Below, one piece after another: positions 1-10,811 of a stretch of DNA of 64,000 nt. The notes below the pieces were generated by a model that saw only the letters and a program-made list of their open reading frames with translations, ran no database searches and was not told where the DNA came from. The first letter of the stretch is position 1; each line of letters starts with the position of its first letter. Position numbers and translations under genes: made by a program. Source of the DNA: Hofstenia miamia (lineage: Eukaryota; Xenacoelomorpha; Acoela); contig SCFE01000056.1 of NCBI GenBank assembly GCA_004352715.1, positions 423,684 to 487,683 of the forward strand, in the 5' to 3' direction.

Positions 1-417
1 CTTTAAAATAATGCATTCACTGCTAACAAAAGCTATATTTTTAGTTCCTAACTAATTTACCGTGTCTCATTCGCAATGCTATATAAGTTCTACTTATACG
101 TATAAAGTAAGCTATCAGAACCTCCTGTTTTTCTGATATAACTTGAATGCTTTAAAATAATGCATTCACTGCTAACAAAAGCTTGTGTCCTATATTTTTA
201 GTTCCTAACTAATTTACCGTGTCTCATTCGCAATGCTATATAAGTTCTACTTATACGTATAAAGTAAGCTATCAGAACCTCCTGTTTTTCTGATATAACT
301 TGAATGCTTTAAAATAATGCATTCACTGCTAACAAAAGCTATATTTTTAGTTCCTAACTAATTTACCGTGTCTCATTCGCAATGCTATATAAGTTCTACT
401 TATACGTATAAAGTAAA
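1..417. repeat. Tandem repeat, about 2.7 copies of a ~150-base unit
   Basis: Units start at 1, 150 and 307, each beginning CTTTAAAATAATGCATTCAC. The first unit is 149 bases. The second is 157 because of an 8-base insertion near 184-191. The third breaks off near 417 after TATACGTATAAAGTAA. The copies are otherwise almost identical, so the duplication is recent. Each unit carries a short inverted repeat around ACTTATACGTATAA. The array runs off the left edge, so total copy number is unknown. The open frame at 368-664 starts inside the repeat and has no recognisable domain. Confidence 0.9.
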
Positions 418-1377
418 TTATTTTAAAATATACTCTTCCGACCATTTAGGATATGGTCTTTACTTCCTAGATGAATTGCATTTGATTTTCACAAATATAT
501 ACCAGACCAGGGATGTTCTGAATCAACTAAAAACGATGTCTCAAGATGTCGTATCCGCAATGAGTTTTAAAAACGACAATAGAGTGATTTATCCATCATC
601 GATATTTTGCTTTTGGCAAGTACACCTGAGTCTTATAAACAAACTAAAAAATTCACATGACTAAAGCAGGGAAATGTACAGAAAACAATACATTTTGTTT
701 CTGTCTTATCCGAAACTTAATGAATAATGTGGCCTAACGCTTTACAAGAACCATGTTTAAGTTATATGTAGAAATAGGGAAAGGCGCTTTTGTTTCATTT
801 GATCAATCGGAATTTATACCTTTTTCTGGATCATAATTTCGTGTCATATTGGCTATAGTAGTACTCTGTGAGTAATTGAAACAATATAATGAATTCGACA
901 TTTCGAGTAATCTTAGTACAGTATCGGGAAAATATTGCTGATAAATTGCTGATAACTATGCAAAATTATGTAGTGTACTCATATTAAATTTTTGACGCTA
1001 AATTTGTAATTTATATCGATGTAATTTTTATTTAAGTTTACGAACTTACCTTTTCTAAACTATAGTGGAGTCAATAGTTTTTTTTCCATTGAGAAATAAA
1101 TACATGTGTTTTATATTTTTCAATTGAGTTTATTTTATAATATATGGTGCGCACTCAAATAGATTTTCCTCTCTTATGATAAATTTTTGGACTTAATACA
1201 AGCAAAATAATATATTTAAGGTTTGAGACGCTTTTCACAATTATAAAATCAAACGCATTTTGAAATCTACTAAATTATTGAAAATAAGATGATATATTTA
1301 ACTAAAAAATAATAATTAGTTGTTGCAAGCGGCAATTATTGCAAAATGTGATTTTTTTCAGTTATTTTAAGTAAAAT
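418..1377. other. AT-rich stretch with no recognisable gene
   Basis: I see no domain, exon with good splice signals, or inverted-repeat element here. It is upstream of PEX19, so part of it may be promoter or 5' untranslated sequence. Confidence 0.5.
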
Positions 1378-1593
1378 GTCTGTTCAAAGATATCCGAAGA
1401 CACTAAATCCAGTTAACATGGAATTGCCATGCTTTTCTTTATTCCAATAATTATTTTGTGAGAATTTCTCAATTGTNNNNNNNNNNNNNNNNNNGTCTGT
1501 TCAAAGATATCCGAAGACACTAAATCCAGTTAACATGGAATTGCCATGTTTTTCTTTATTCCAATAATTATTTTGTGAGAATTTCTCAATTGT
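1378..1593. repeat. 99-base direct duplication flanking an 18-base gap
   Basis: Bases 1378-1476 and 1495-1593 are the same sequence with one difference (CATGCTTTT versus CATGTTTTT). They lie on either side of Ns at 1477-1494. Such a duplication exactly abutting a small gap is typical of a contig overlap that was not merged, so it is probably an assembly artefact. Confidence 0.85.
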
Positions 1594-2149
1594 GAAATCA
1601 TTTTTTTCACCAAGTGAATTGGAAATTATTATTATTTATAGCGCTAAAATGTCATTTTTGTTTATTTTTCTGCATGTAGTTGAAGAGCAAACTCGAATTG
1701 ATGAATAAGAATGTTCTAGATTAGACTTAATACAATTTGTTGGTATGAAAGGCAACAGGTTCATATATTGTTTCTACGGAAAATGAATCACAGAAAGAAT
1801 GAACAAATGCTGCATTGATTAGCCAGAATGCTCTAAGTCGACATATTTAAGAAGCATGGAGCATCATTTCCTCGGTATTACTAAAACAATAACTCTCCAT
1901 AGAAAATTTTGTTTTAAGTGTGGGACTATTCAAAGTTATTTGTTAGTTTTGTTTCGTAATAGCAATGTAAAGCTAGATCAAAACAGTATACTCTTTCCAA
2001 TTTAAAAATTTGATAATTTTTGAAGAATCGTTGATTTTAAAATATTGCCGATTATTTTACCATGGAGAGAGGTTATAATTTGCTCTTGGTGTTTTTTCAC
2101 TTCCTAATTATGTATTTACAAGTTAAACAATCCATGTTTATTTATAGAG

Positions 2150-2890
2150 ATGGCGTCCAAAGGCGATGCAAAACCTGATTTGATGAACATTTTAGATGAC
2201 GCTGCTAAAGATTTCAATAAAAAGCCAGCAGAAGAGGATCGCCCTAAACGGAAAGCCTCGCAATTGTTTGAAAACATCCTCAACGATGAAGCTGGAGAAT
2301 TAGGTGATCTTCTAGCACAAGAATTTCAGGATGCATTGAATGATGTGATGTCCGCTGGAGCCAATGAAAACGAAAACCAAATGAATTCCTCAAATGTGTT
2401 ATTTAAAGCGGTGGAAGAAATGTCTAAAAATATGAGCGACGCTTCTGCGAATTTCAACCCTACCTTAAATGATGATTTCATAAAAAATTTAATAGGCGAT
2501 AATTCACCCGAGGGTGGCAAACAGTTTGATGATATGCTAAGTGAGTTTTTAAGTACTTTGTTAGACAAAGACGTATTGTATCCTTCCCTTAAAGAATTGG
2601 ATAGCAAATATTCAGACTGGTTGAAAGCTAATGTTTCTACTCTATCCTCGGACATATACAGCAACTATTCCAAACAATGTGAAATTATTTCCAAAATGTG
2701 CGTTGAATACGAGAAACTTTCACCGGATAGCGATGAATCACTAAAATCTAAGGTGGGAGAAGAAATAATTTCCTATATGCAATCTTTACAAGCGTTGGGT
2801 AACCCACCTGAAGAATTAATGTCACAGCTTACTCTTGGCGTAGAGGGGAAGCTCCCTTTCGGCACCAGTGAACAATGCTCGATTATGTGA
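2150..2890 (+). CDS. PEX19: Peroxisomal biogenesis factor 19 (PEX19)
   Basis: PEX19 is the cytosolic chaperone and import receptor for peroxisomal membrane proteins. It binds their targeting signals and docks on PEX3. The 246-residue frame shows the family layout. An N-terminal acidic amphipathic helix at residues 8-26 (DLMNILDDAAKDFNKK) fits the PEX3-binding site. The conserved C-terminal helical domain at about 125-230 contains LLDKDVLYPSLKEL (137-150) and LGNPPEEL (216-223). The protein ends in CSIM (243-246), a CAAX box for farnesylation, as in human PEX19 (CLIM). It is shorter than human PEX19 (299 residues), mainly in the linker. There is no intron in the coding region. TTTATTTATAG lies directly before AGATGGCG, so an intron in the 5' untranslated region is possible. 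A candidate AATAAA signal is at 3438-3443. Identification rests on motif recognition and is very secure. Confidence 0.96.
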   Translation: MASKGDAKPDLMNILDDAAKDFNKKPAEEDRPKRKASQLFENILNDEAGELGDLLAQEFQDALNDVMSAGANENENQMNSSNVLFKAVEEMSKNMSDASANFNPTLNDDFIKNLIGDNSPEGGKQFDDMLSEFLSTLLDKDVLYPSLKELDSKYSDWLKANVSTLSSDIYSNYSKQCEIISKMCVEYEKLSPDSDESLKSKVGEEIISYMQSLQALGNPPEELMSQLTLGVEGKLPFGTSEQCSIM

Positions 2891-3281
2891 TTTTTCAAAT
2901 TTCGAATGTATGTCACTATATTTATTATTTTTATAAAGATTTATTTGCTGAATTTTATTAGAATGTTTTCTCACTTCTCAATTTTTAGTACAAACGTTAT
3001 TTATATGTAAGGCTTTCTAGATGAAAGGCTTCTTTTATGTATTGTGGTAATTCGTAAACATTAATTCATTTACATCCAAATTTAATCAACTTATTCAACC
3101 CTAACCTCCCGGATAGTTTTCTTTATGAAATTTTCAACGTTCGTAATTCGGAAGCTAAAAAGGATGCCCAAGATCTGTAACCATCACGAGATAAATGAAT
3201 GGGCATGGGGGAGTTTGCATCAGTCTTAAAAATCGGTTTTTCTTCTAAAATTATTAAATATTCTTAAGTACTGTGCAGGCA

Positions 3282-3446
3282 CATCAATCCTTTTCGACAG
3301 AACTGTTCACCACTATGTGGGAACGCATTCTCCAAATGCGGCAATATACCAAGACTTGCAAATTTCTTAAAATGCTTGAGGAAAATTATTTCGAAAAACT
3401 GCTTGCTCCATATAAAAATACGCAAGGGGTTAGGGTTAATAAATAG
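3282..3446 (+). other. Candidate coding fragment of unknown function
   Basis: After an acceptor-like TACTGTGCAG near 3280, a frame stays open for about 50 codons to a TAG at the end. Its translation is plausible protein (includes MWERILQMRQYTKTCKFLKM and ENYFEKLLAPYKN) and is more GC-rich than its surroundings. I do not recognise a family. It overlaps the AATAAA at 3438-3443, so it may simply lie in the PEX19 3' untranslated region, or it may be an exon or transposon relic. Confidence 0.2.
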
Positions 3447-3563
3447 CTTTTAGTTCAATAATTCAAAGTGAAACAGTTTTTGTCTATCGTACTGTTCAAA
3501 TTCAAATGCAAGTGTGATCGTGTAATTTCTTTACATGTAATTATTTGGTAGTCGTGTTTTAGT

Positions 3564-3647
3564 GCTGTAAAAATTGCTGATCACGCTGAAACTAGTATTG
3601 ATGACATTGCAGCATTTGTAGTTGATACAAGTCCAGATGGTAGCAAG
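3564..3647 (+). other. Candidate internal exon, 84 bases, unknown gene
   Basis: The segment is bounded by TCGTGTTTTAG on the left and a perfect GTAAGT donor at 3648-3653 on the right. Both borders have the same phase (one base completes a codon at the start, two bases are left at the end), so it adds 28 codons without shifting frame. The translation includes AVKIADHAETSIDDIAAFVV and then DTSPDGS, which looks like real protein. I see no partner exon and recognise no family. An unspliced reading stops at once after the donor. Confidence 0.35.
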
Positions 3648-3653
3648 TAAGTT

Positions 3654-4863
3654 TTTTAATTTTTAGGGATTTACTGCTTGTTGAAAATCGATAAAGCGCA
3701 ATTTTTTATGTGCCCGGTCGAATATTTTTTCTTTCTATAAATCTCTGAATATCTGAGAGGTTTGTTATCCTTTAATAGAATATTGATTGGTTAATCGAAG
3801 TTGGCTGTTAGAGAAGTTTTGAAGTATTCTCAAACCACGCATGAAAATTGATAAATCGCGGTTACAACGATGTAATTGAAACTTTTTTTCACAAATGCCA
3901 GAAGTACATGATGTAGTTGACCTATGTCCAATTTTATATTAGAGTTAAATCCCGTGCAATCGAATACGACAAAGTATAAAAAAGATATTTATTTGAAAAT
4001 GACTAACTAAAATGATCGGTTTACAAAGACGAATTCTCGCAACATCAATGCAATATAATGACATTAGTTTAAATTTCAAACTCTTCCAGTCGATTTCCAA
4101 ATCAATCTGGTCTTTTCCTCAAACTGATGCTTCATATAATGACTCGATCATCGTCGTTTAAATTATTTCTTGAAAATGTATTTCATTATTTTCTCATTGA
4201 TGCATTCATAGCACTTGACACCTTCATTCTTTTCAATGCCATTAGGCATCTTACTTCATCATTACTCTTATTTTAACTGTCAATGTGAACAGCTTTGTCA
4301 GACCGACCTTAGAGCGAACTAAATGAGGAATAATTACTCTATCTCAAATATTTTTGAAGTTCCATCCTTCTTCCCATCGTGACAAATGCTCTGCATTTTT
4401 TAATCTTTTTTAAATATATCTCCAATTTTAAAACATCTAGCAATGTTATCGACACTTATATTGAACAACTCAATATCCAAATAATCTCTTACGCTAACCC
4501 GAAACCCATCTGAAGCATGCAATTTTTCTTCCTTTCTATCTTACTTTTTGATAGTTTATGACATTTGGATGCACATGCACATGTAAATATGCTTTTTGGT
4601 ATCTAGTAATTTTACGTCATCATCCGATTGCCTCCATTTGCGAATTTATTTATTATTATTATTTTAATGTTTATTAAACTAAATAATTTACAATGATTGA
4701 AATGAAATTATAAATTAGCACCATAAAATTTAACAGCAATATTTTAAAATTACGAATAAATTGATGAAATAAAAAGTAGATATCAATGGGTGTTATCTAA
4801 TGATTAGCAAAAAGGTATAAATTGATTTCTTCTGAAGCTTAATAAGTACATTTCAAGACTAAA
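3654..4863. other. AT-rich stretch with nothing recognised
   Basis: No domain, long frame, or terminal inverted repeat was seen on either strand. Confidence 0.5.
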
Positions 4864-5170
4864 CTAACCAGAACGAGGAAGACGATCAGCAATTAAATCT
4901 TCTGAAATCTTATCTGGATTGCTAGCAATTAATTTATTTAATTCTACCTAAACTAAAACTGGTCTCACTGGAATGATTTGTTTAAATTCTTGAATATTAG
5001 ACGACGTTGATTAAATTTTTCAATGCGACTTAAAATCATATTCTTGCAACCAACGAATTGCGATCCAATTTTCCATTTTACTTGAATAATTATCATTCTG
5101 AACTTTTGTTATCTTTTTACCATAATCACCAAAACCTTTTCCAATAGAGTTTCAACATCTCTCCAGAGCC
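4864..5170 (-). pseudogene. Decayed coding remnant of unknown family
   Basis: Read on the minus strand, one frame keeps a protein-like character for about 100 codons with four stops. It runs through MENWIAIRWLQEYDF, then EFKQIIPVRPVLV, then a tail LIASNPDKISEDLIADRLPR ending SG-stop at 4864-4866. The interrupted but coherent frame is what a dead gene or old transposon protein looks like. I do not recognise the family. It may belong with the remnant at 5400-5975 on the same strand. Confidence 0.35.
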
Positions 5171-5399
5171 ATGTCAATACCCATTTTCGCTTTTCATGAA
5201 TCCATTATGCTTCAAATGTATTTGAGGTCTTTAGAACTAGTTTTACTATAGACAACAAAGTAATTTAAAATAGATGTCTCATTACTTACGACAGAACAAT
5301 TTCTTTTTTATTCGTTCATTTAACAAAATTGTGATGATTGTACATGTATACATATGGTTTAATTGTGCTTTCAAGTAATTAAATCTACCAAATATTAAA

Positions 5400-5975
5400 A
5401 CACCCCTAATTTTCTAATTTTTAATAGCTTCAAATTTACCAAAATGTCAACATTCCTATCTATAACCGAACTGTTAACTAATTCACAAGTTAAATCTACT
5501 ACTACTACTCGAATTTTACTTCCATTGATTTTGAATAACATTTGTTCGCATTTCGATTCAGTTGACGTGCTTTATTAATTGAAGTCAAAATGTATCTATT
5601 TATAAATTTACTTTTGTTAAATATTCTTTATCATGAGTATGTTTGTTAAATAATTTGGCATTAACAGACATTTCTCTACAATTATTAGTATATTCGTGTT
5701 TCATGAGGTCATATCATTGACGCAAATACCATTGAACTAAACTTTTAAGGGATAGATTAAAATAAAGGTGTATTAGCTTGCAAAATTTTTACCCACCCTA
5801 AAAATGATTTTACACAATCGAAAGAAGAATTATTTAAAAAATTAGGGTTTACACTTCCAGTTCTCTTCTTGTTTTTAACGAAAAGATTTTGTATACAACG
5901 CGTACTATTTGGTGTTTTAAAATCATTTTTTTTCGCAGATATTATTTTCAGGTATTGTTCTCCAATAAACAGCAA
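5400..5975 (-). pseudogene. Second decayed coding remnant, possibly the same dead gene
   Basis: The minus strand has a 72-codon frame at 5757-5975 (contains GSVNPNFLNNSSFDCVKSFL). Further downstream come broken, protein-like pieces in shifting frames: MKHEYTNNCREMSVNAKLF near 5650-5710 and KINGSKIRVVVVDLTCELV near 5460-5550. Frame shifts and stops separate them. No domain is recognised. Strand and spacing are compatible with one dead element together with 4864-5170, but that is inference. Confidence 0.3.
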
Positions 5976-6849
5976 CGTCGCATTAGTACTTTAAATTTGT
6001 CATGTTGAAAAAATCACTTGAAATCAACCAAATTCTGTATCATTTGAATGCCGTAGCTATTTGCGCATATTTCATACCAGTAAATTGTCCGCTTTTAGCG
6101 CTTTTTGTAATGCCGCTTTGTTTTTACTTTCTTAACACAAATATTACTAGTTAGGCGTCCTTAACTAAATATGTCCAAATGGAATTAACGGAAGTATTTA
6201 TGTAAGCTAAGGCATCTTTGAATGTAACATTTTTAAAAATACACGATTTTCGAACTGCGAAGTATTATATCGCAGCAGAAAGTAATTTTGCTGTTGGAAG
6301 TATTTTTTATCTAACAGAAAAAACGTCCTCTATGCCATGCCTTTTCTCTACACAAAAAGGTGTACTCAGAGAAAGAACTGATTATTTTTACTTGGCTTCA
6401 ACTATTTACAAAGATATAAACATATGTACACGCCAATCAATTCTTTTCATCATCGTACTAAACATACACTGAAAGCGTCTTACTGTAACACGTGTCAACA
6501 TCAAAAAACAAGTTTTTAAAATAGTAGATAGAGTGGATAGATTAGCTATTTAAACACACGAATAAACAAAGTAACTGGTTGTTAGAACACAAATCGAAAC
6601 ACACATTAGAAATTAAAAAATCTACACTTCCTTACCAAGGGCATTAAAAAAACAACGTGAAAAACATATCTAAAAAGGGATGTTGCAACTGTTTAAAAAT
6701 GTACATTCACATGTGGAGGTAAAATTCTAAAAGCCTATTTACATGCAACACACTTAGAATACCACGCGTAAAAAAACTAACAATTACTACTACACTTGAT
6801 GGTTATGGATTTAATGCAATATTCTAGTTTCCATAATTCAGTTATTATA
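5976..6849. other. Unassigned sequence left of the Tc1 element
   Basis: An 84-codon plus-strand frame at 6218-6472 has no recognisable domain. The right part (about 6480-6849) may be the displaced 3' end of the LINE that the Tc1 element split, since the LINE reads leftward into the insertion. I could not confirm this from protein similarity. Confidence 0.3.
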
Positions 6850-6968
6850 GTTGGCTGCAAAAAAATGAGACTGAACACCTATTTTTTCACGCTTTGTGGA
6901 AACGTATTGAGACGTTTTAGAGGAAAACTATAAAAATAAAAGACAACGAGAATTTTGTGAACTTTAAA

Positions 6969-7914
6969 ATGGTCAAACAAAAAAGTTAATTAAACTGGTA
7001 CTTCGTAATTATTTTGCTTTGCAAAGTTTCCAAACAAATTGTTTTGTTTTGCAAAGNNNNNNNNNNNNNNNNNNNNNNNNNNNNNNNNNNNNNNNNNNNN
7101 NNNNNNNNNNNNNNNNNNNNNNNNNNNNNNNNNNNNNNNNNNNNNNNNNNNNNNNNNNNNNNNNNNNNNNNNNNNNNNNNNNNNNNNNNNNNNNNNNNNN
7201 NNNNNNNNNNNNNNNNNNNNNNNNNNNNNNNNNNNNNNNNNNNNNNNNNNNNNNNNNNNNNNNNNNNNNNNNNNNNNNNNNNNNNNNNNNNNNNNNNNNN
7301 NNNNNNNNNNNNNNNNNNNNNNNNNNNNNNNNNNNNNNNNNNNNNNNNNNNNNNNNNNNNNNNNNNNNNNNNNNNNNNNNNNNNNNNNNNNNNNNNNNNN
7401 NNNNNNNNNNNNNNNNNNNNNNNNNNNNNNNNNNNNNNNNNNNNNNNNNNNNNNNNNNNNNNNNNNNNNNNNNNNNNNNNNNNNNNNNNNNNNNNNNNNN
7501 NNNNNNNNNNNNNNNNNNNNNNNNNNNNNNNNNNNNNNNNNNNNNNNNNNNNNNNNNNNNNNNNNNNNNNNNNNNNCTTATGCTGATGCTTTATATGATG
7601 ATGGATGGATACTCCAACAGGACGGAGCAACCCCGCACACGTCAGCAAAGACAAAAAATTGGTTTTCTGAAAATAATATCCAGTTTTTGCAATGGCCACC
7701 AAGTTCTGCTGATCTTTCTCCAATCGAAAACGTGTGGCAGATATTGAAAAATGACGTTGAGAAGAAAAATCCGAAAAATATATCCGATTTAAAAGAAAAA
7801 ATCCAATAAAGTCAACACATTTTGACATCTGAAATGAAGTCCAATTTAATGAAATCAGTTTCAGTTCGTTTGAATGAAGTTATTTCTACAGGAGGAAAAC
7901 AAATTAGACTTTGA
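6969..7914 (+). pseudogene. Tc1 transposase (DD34E), broken
   Basis: After the gap, the plus strand encodes the C-terminal catalytic half of a Tc1 transposase. The second catalytic Asp lies in QQDGATPHTS, and the Glu in PPSSADLSPIENVW. They are separated by 34 residues, the DD34E signature. An in-frame TAA at about 7807-7809 cuts the protein. The same frame then continues for about 34 codons (ends GGKQIRL) to TGA at 7912-7914, so the TAA is a later mutation. At the 5' end, an ATG at 6969 starts MVKQKS and stops after six codons. The middle, with the first Asp and the paired DNA-binding domain, is hidden in the gap. It is unlikely to be active as it stands. Confidence 0.88.
7057..7576. other. 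Sequence gap, 520 Ns
   Basis: The gap falls inside the Tc1 transposase. Frames predicted across it are meaningless. Confidence 0.99.
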
Positions 7915-8033
7915 TGCTTTTTACTTATAGTCCTTTAATGTATCTTTAAAATCTTACCTTTCTTGAGTTGTTACGTTCAGTAGTTTAAAAGTAATATGCC
8001 TTTTTTCTAGTCTCATTTTTTTGCAGCCAACTA

Positions 8034-10640
8034 TATTAATAGATTTAGACAACGCATTAAATCCTTCAGGTTTTGAGGGTACCCTGTTACTGCACGCAAA
8101 TAAAAAATGGTAGGGGTTTTTATTTTCCTCTTTACACATGCGACATCTCGCTGCAGTAATTAATCTTGAGTAATAGAATTTTCCCCTATTTGTTAACCTA
8201 TTTAACGTGAGTTTAAGCATTAACGTTTCATAAGAGAGCCTAATTTTCGATTTTATAAGCCATTTACATGCAATATACATGTGGAAGTTTTATACCGTCT
8301 TTATAATAGTTACAATATAATGAAGGTGTCGAACGTAAGTGGTCGTTGTTCTTCCAGACAGCATTATTGCAGTTTGAATTACATTAGTTTTATTTACAAG
8401 TGCATAGAATTGTACCATTATCTTGTTTAACAGTAATACATTGAATGCTTTAGACTAGCCAGCTATTGACATTTTACGATTACTAATAGAGTTCAACAAA
8501 GATTTATTGTTCGATAAAAGGCTTTTCATGTTTATACCACTTTGAGACTCCGTTTTGAATTTCATACCGAGAAGGTTAATTTCATAATGAACATTCAGTG
8601 ATCTAATTTCTGCGTTGATTTAAACCAGTATAGTTTGATTTTAATTTGTTAATAGACAAGCCATTGCATAATTTGAAATCATCTAGTACCTGATATACTT
8701 CTTTATTTGATGTTATAATGGTCACATCATCCGCAAATGCCAGGTATTTGACATCAGTGTCGACAAAGTGAAAACCGCTTATTTGACTTGATTTATTGAT
8801 TGTAATTATATGTGATAATATCCTTAAGTCCATATGTATCAGAGATATAGACCTCCAATTTTGAGGTTACCTTTTTTGGGATCAGTTTAATTACTGCATT
8901 GGTGATTCAGTGTGTAATTGAACCGCATTCAAGTAGAATTTACTAAAAGTTTAAAAAACGGCGCTAATATTTTAAAGAATTTATAAAATTTGAATTAATC
9001 TTGTCTTCCCAGGGCAATTTTTTAAGCGATCAATGCACAAATAGATTTCTTCCAGAGAGATTTGTTCGTGAAAGTCCTGCTTCTCACAGATAGATGTTTG
9101 ATTTTAATGTTGCCTTCCCATATTTCATGTTCTATACTAGTGATATATTCAAGTTCGTCTTTTGTCTTTACTGCGGCATTTTCACAATATCGTTCTCAAG
9201 CTGTTCTTTCAGTTCACTTTAATTATAAATTTCTTTATCTAAGTAGTTCAACTGCATTTCTTTGTCTGAGTAATAATTAATAATAACAGTTTTTCTATTC
9301 TTTGTTGAGAAAATTTTGGCTGTTTCACTAGAACAATTCAGATATAGCTGCGGGCTAGTTTTATTAATCAGAGTTACTCATCCACCTTTTCTGTTTGTTG
9401 TTTTACAAGTATTGAAACATGGAAACCCTTTTGAATTAAGTTACTCAGCCATTGCTGTAGACAACATATTAATTTTTATTTCCCGGAGCAGGGTATAATC
9501 TGGCTTAAAATTATTAAAAACTCCATTATTTTTATAAATTTAATGTTGTTTGTAGCCCCGTTTACATTATACTTGACAACTTTCAACTGTCTTGCAATCA
9601 TTAGACTAGGGTACACAATAAAACTGCATAGAGAAATAGTATGCGGATTAGACTTAGCCATCAGTACTTTCCATGCCTGTTGTCTAGTTGATACTCACTC
9701 CAGATGCTAAAGCGACTTCATCTATGGTGAGCATAGGTTTAACAGACTCGTTTAAGGTATTCAAAAGACAACTATGCTTACTTCCCAAAGACCAGTCCCA
9801 TGGTGCCATTTCTGCTTTGATGGTTCGTGCAAATTTGGATTTTCCAGAATAATATCAGTTTTACCTATATTTAAACGTGGAGTGTTAACTAAGTTGACGT
9901 ATAGATCTTTTACCTTTCTTACTTTGTCTATCATTGGCTTTGGAGGCTTGACTTCCTTAGCATTGCAGGCATCTGAAGTCAATTCGGGAATTCTGCTTAA
10001 TGTTACTTTAGCACTTTTTGTACCCAATTATGTGGATGAGAATTCCAATCACATCTAGAATGTCCACTATAAAAGCAATTTTGATACACTGTCAATTGCT
10101 GGGCACAAAGAGCCTATACAGAAATGGTCAACAACTTAAAATCCTGCACTGATATTCATTTTCTTTGACCAGTCACTAAGTTGAGATTGTTGAACCAGTT
10201 CTCAATCTTGATTGTTGCAATTGAGGAAGTGGCGTTGATGTTTGTGCGGTGCTCTTTAGTCTTGATCTCTCCAATGTATTTCAGACCTGATTTGCGGTAG
10301 AGTAGTAAAAGTTATAGTAAAAAATCTACGGACCATTTGGAAGGAAAATTGTTCCTATGTATACGAAAGGTTTTCGGAAACTCTTGCAATTAAGGGGACT
10401 CTCTCTACTTCCCCTTCACTTGGTAACGGAGACTTTCCTTCAAGTTCAATTGGATTGTTGAGAAGTACTGCTCGTTGTTCGTGGTATTTAGGTGTTGCTA
10501 TTATCTGCAAAGCTGGCAAAGATTTGTTACTTTTCCGCGGTCTAGCTAAAACTTTTGCAAATCGGATATTGCTCTTAAAATTTTCAATAGTTGGAGAGAG
10601 AATTTCAAATATTTTGTTTGCAAGTTTGTTAAAAGTTGCA
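8034..10640 (-). mobile_element. Decayed non-LTR retrotransposon (LINE), minus strand
   Basis: Read right to left, the pieces occur in LINE order. An ORF1-like frame of about 95 codons starts near 10640, with more ORF1-like sequence to 9761. An endonuclease start (VVKYNVNGATNN) is near 9543-9580. The linker before reverse transcriptase (ISLEEIYLCIDRLK) is near 9000-9065. Reverse-transcriptase motifs follow: VIKLIPKK then NWRSISLI near 8840-8900, and YLAFADDV near 8724-8750, the FxDD catalytic pair. Near the C-terminus a C-x2-C-x8-H-x4-C zinc motif sits near 8090-8160. About 200 residues between NWRSISLI and FADD are missing, and stops and shifts are common, so it is dead. The layout fits the L1/Tx1-type LINEs, though the clade is uncertain. 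Its 3' part was split by the Tc1 element at 6850-8031. Confidence 0.85.
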
Positions 10641-10811
10641 TGAAAAAAGCGAATTTTATCATTACAGCTATCAGTAAAAGGCGGTGCTGTTAAATTTATA
10701 ATCCTATTAGCGTGAAAAGTTAACTGTCCTAGGTTTTCAAGAGCTTATAGGAATGTTTCAGTTTTTAGAGGATAAGGTCGATCAATGGCCTGTGCATAGG
10801 TATTCATATTA

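Larger units (their letters stand above)
6850..8031 (+). mobile_element. Tc1-like DNA transposon with intact ends, partly in a gap
   Basis: The ends are perfect 23-base inverted repeats starting GTTGGCTGCAAAAAAATGAG. They are bordered by TA at 6848-6849 and TA at 8032-8033, the target duplication of the Tc1/mariner superfamily. The span is 1182 bases if the gap at 7057-7576 is correctly sized, which is normal for Tc1. It lies inside a minus-strand LINE: the LINE frame is interrupted exactly at the right TA. Confidence 0.92.

Noticed and set aside
368-664. 98-codon plus-strand frame
   Set aside because: Begins inside the tandem repeat, has no domain, and its translation shows no family character.
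2326-2664. 112-codon minus-strand frame
   Set aside because: Antisense shadow of PEX19.
3095-3115. AACCCTAACC telomere-like words (also near 59365)
   Set aside because: Single, isolated occurrences with no tandem array.
3564-3647. Reading the orphan exon as a von Willebrand A domain (AFVVDTSPDGS)
   Set aside because: The metal-binding DxSxS pattern is not met and no other part of the domain is present.
6986-7828. Long frames spanning the 520-base gap
   Set aside because: They are open only because Ns contain no stops. Only the Tc1 frame to the right of the gap has protein support.
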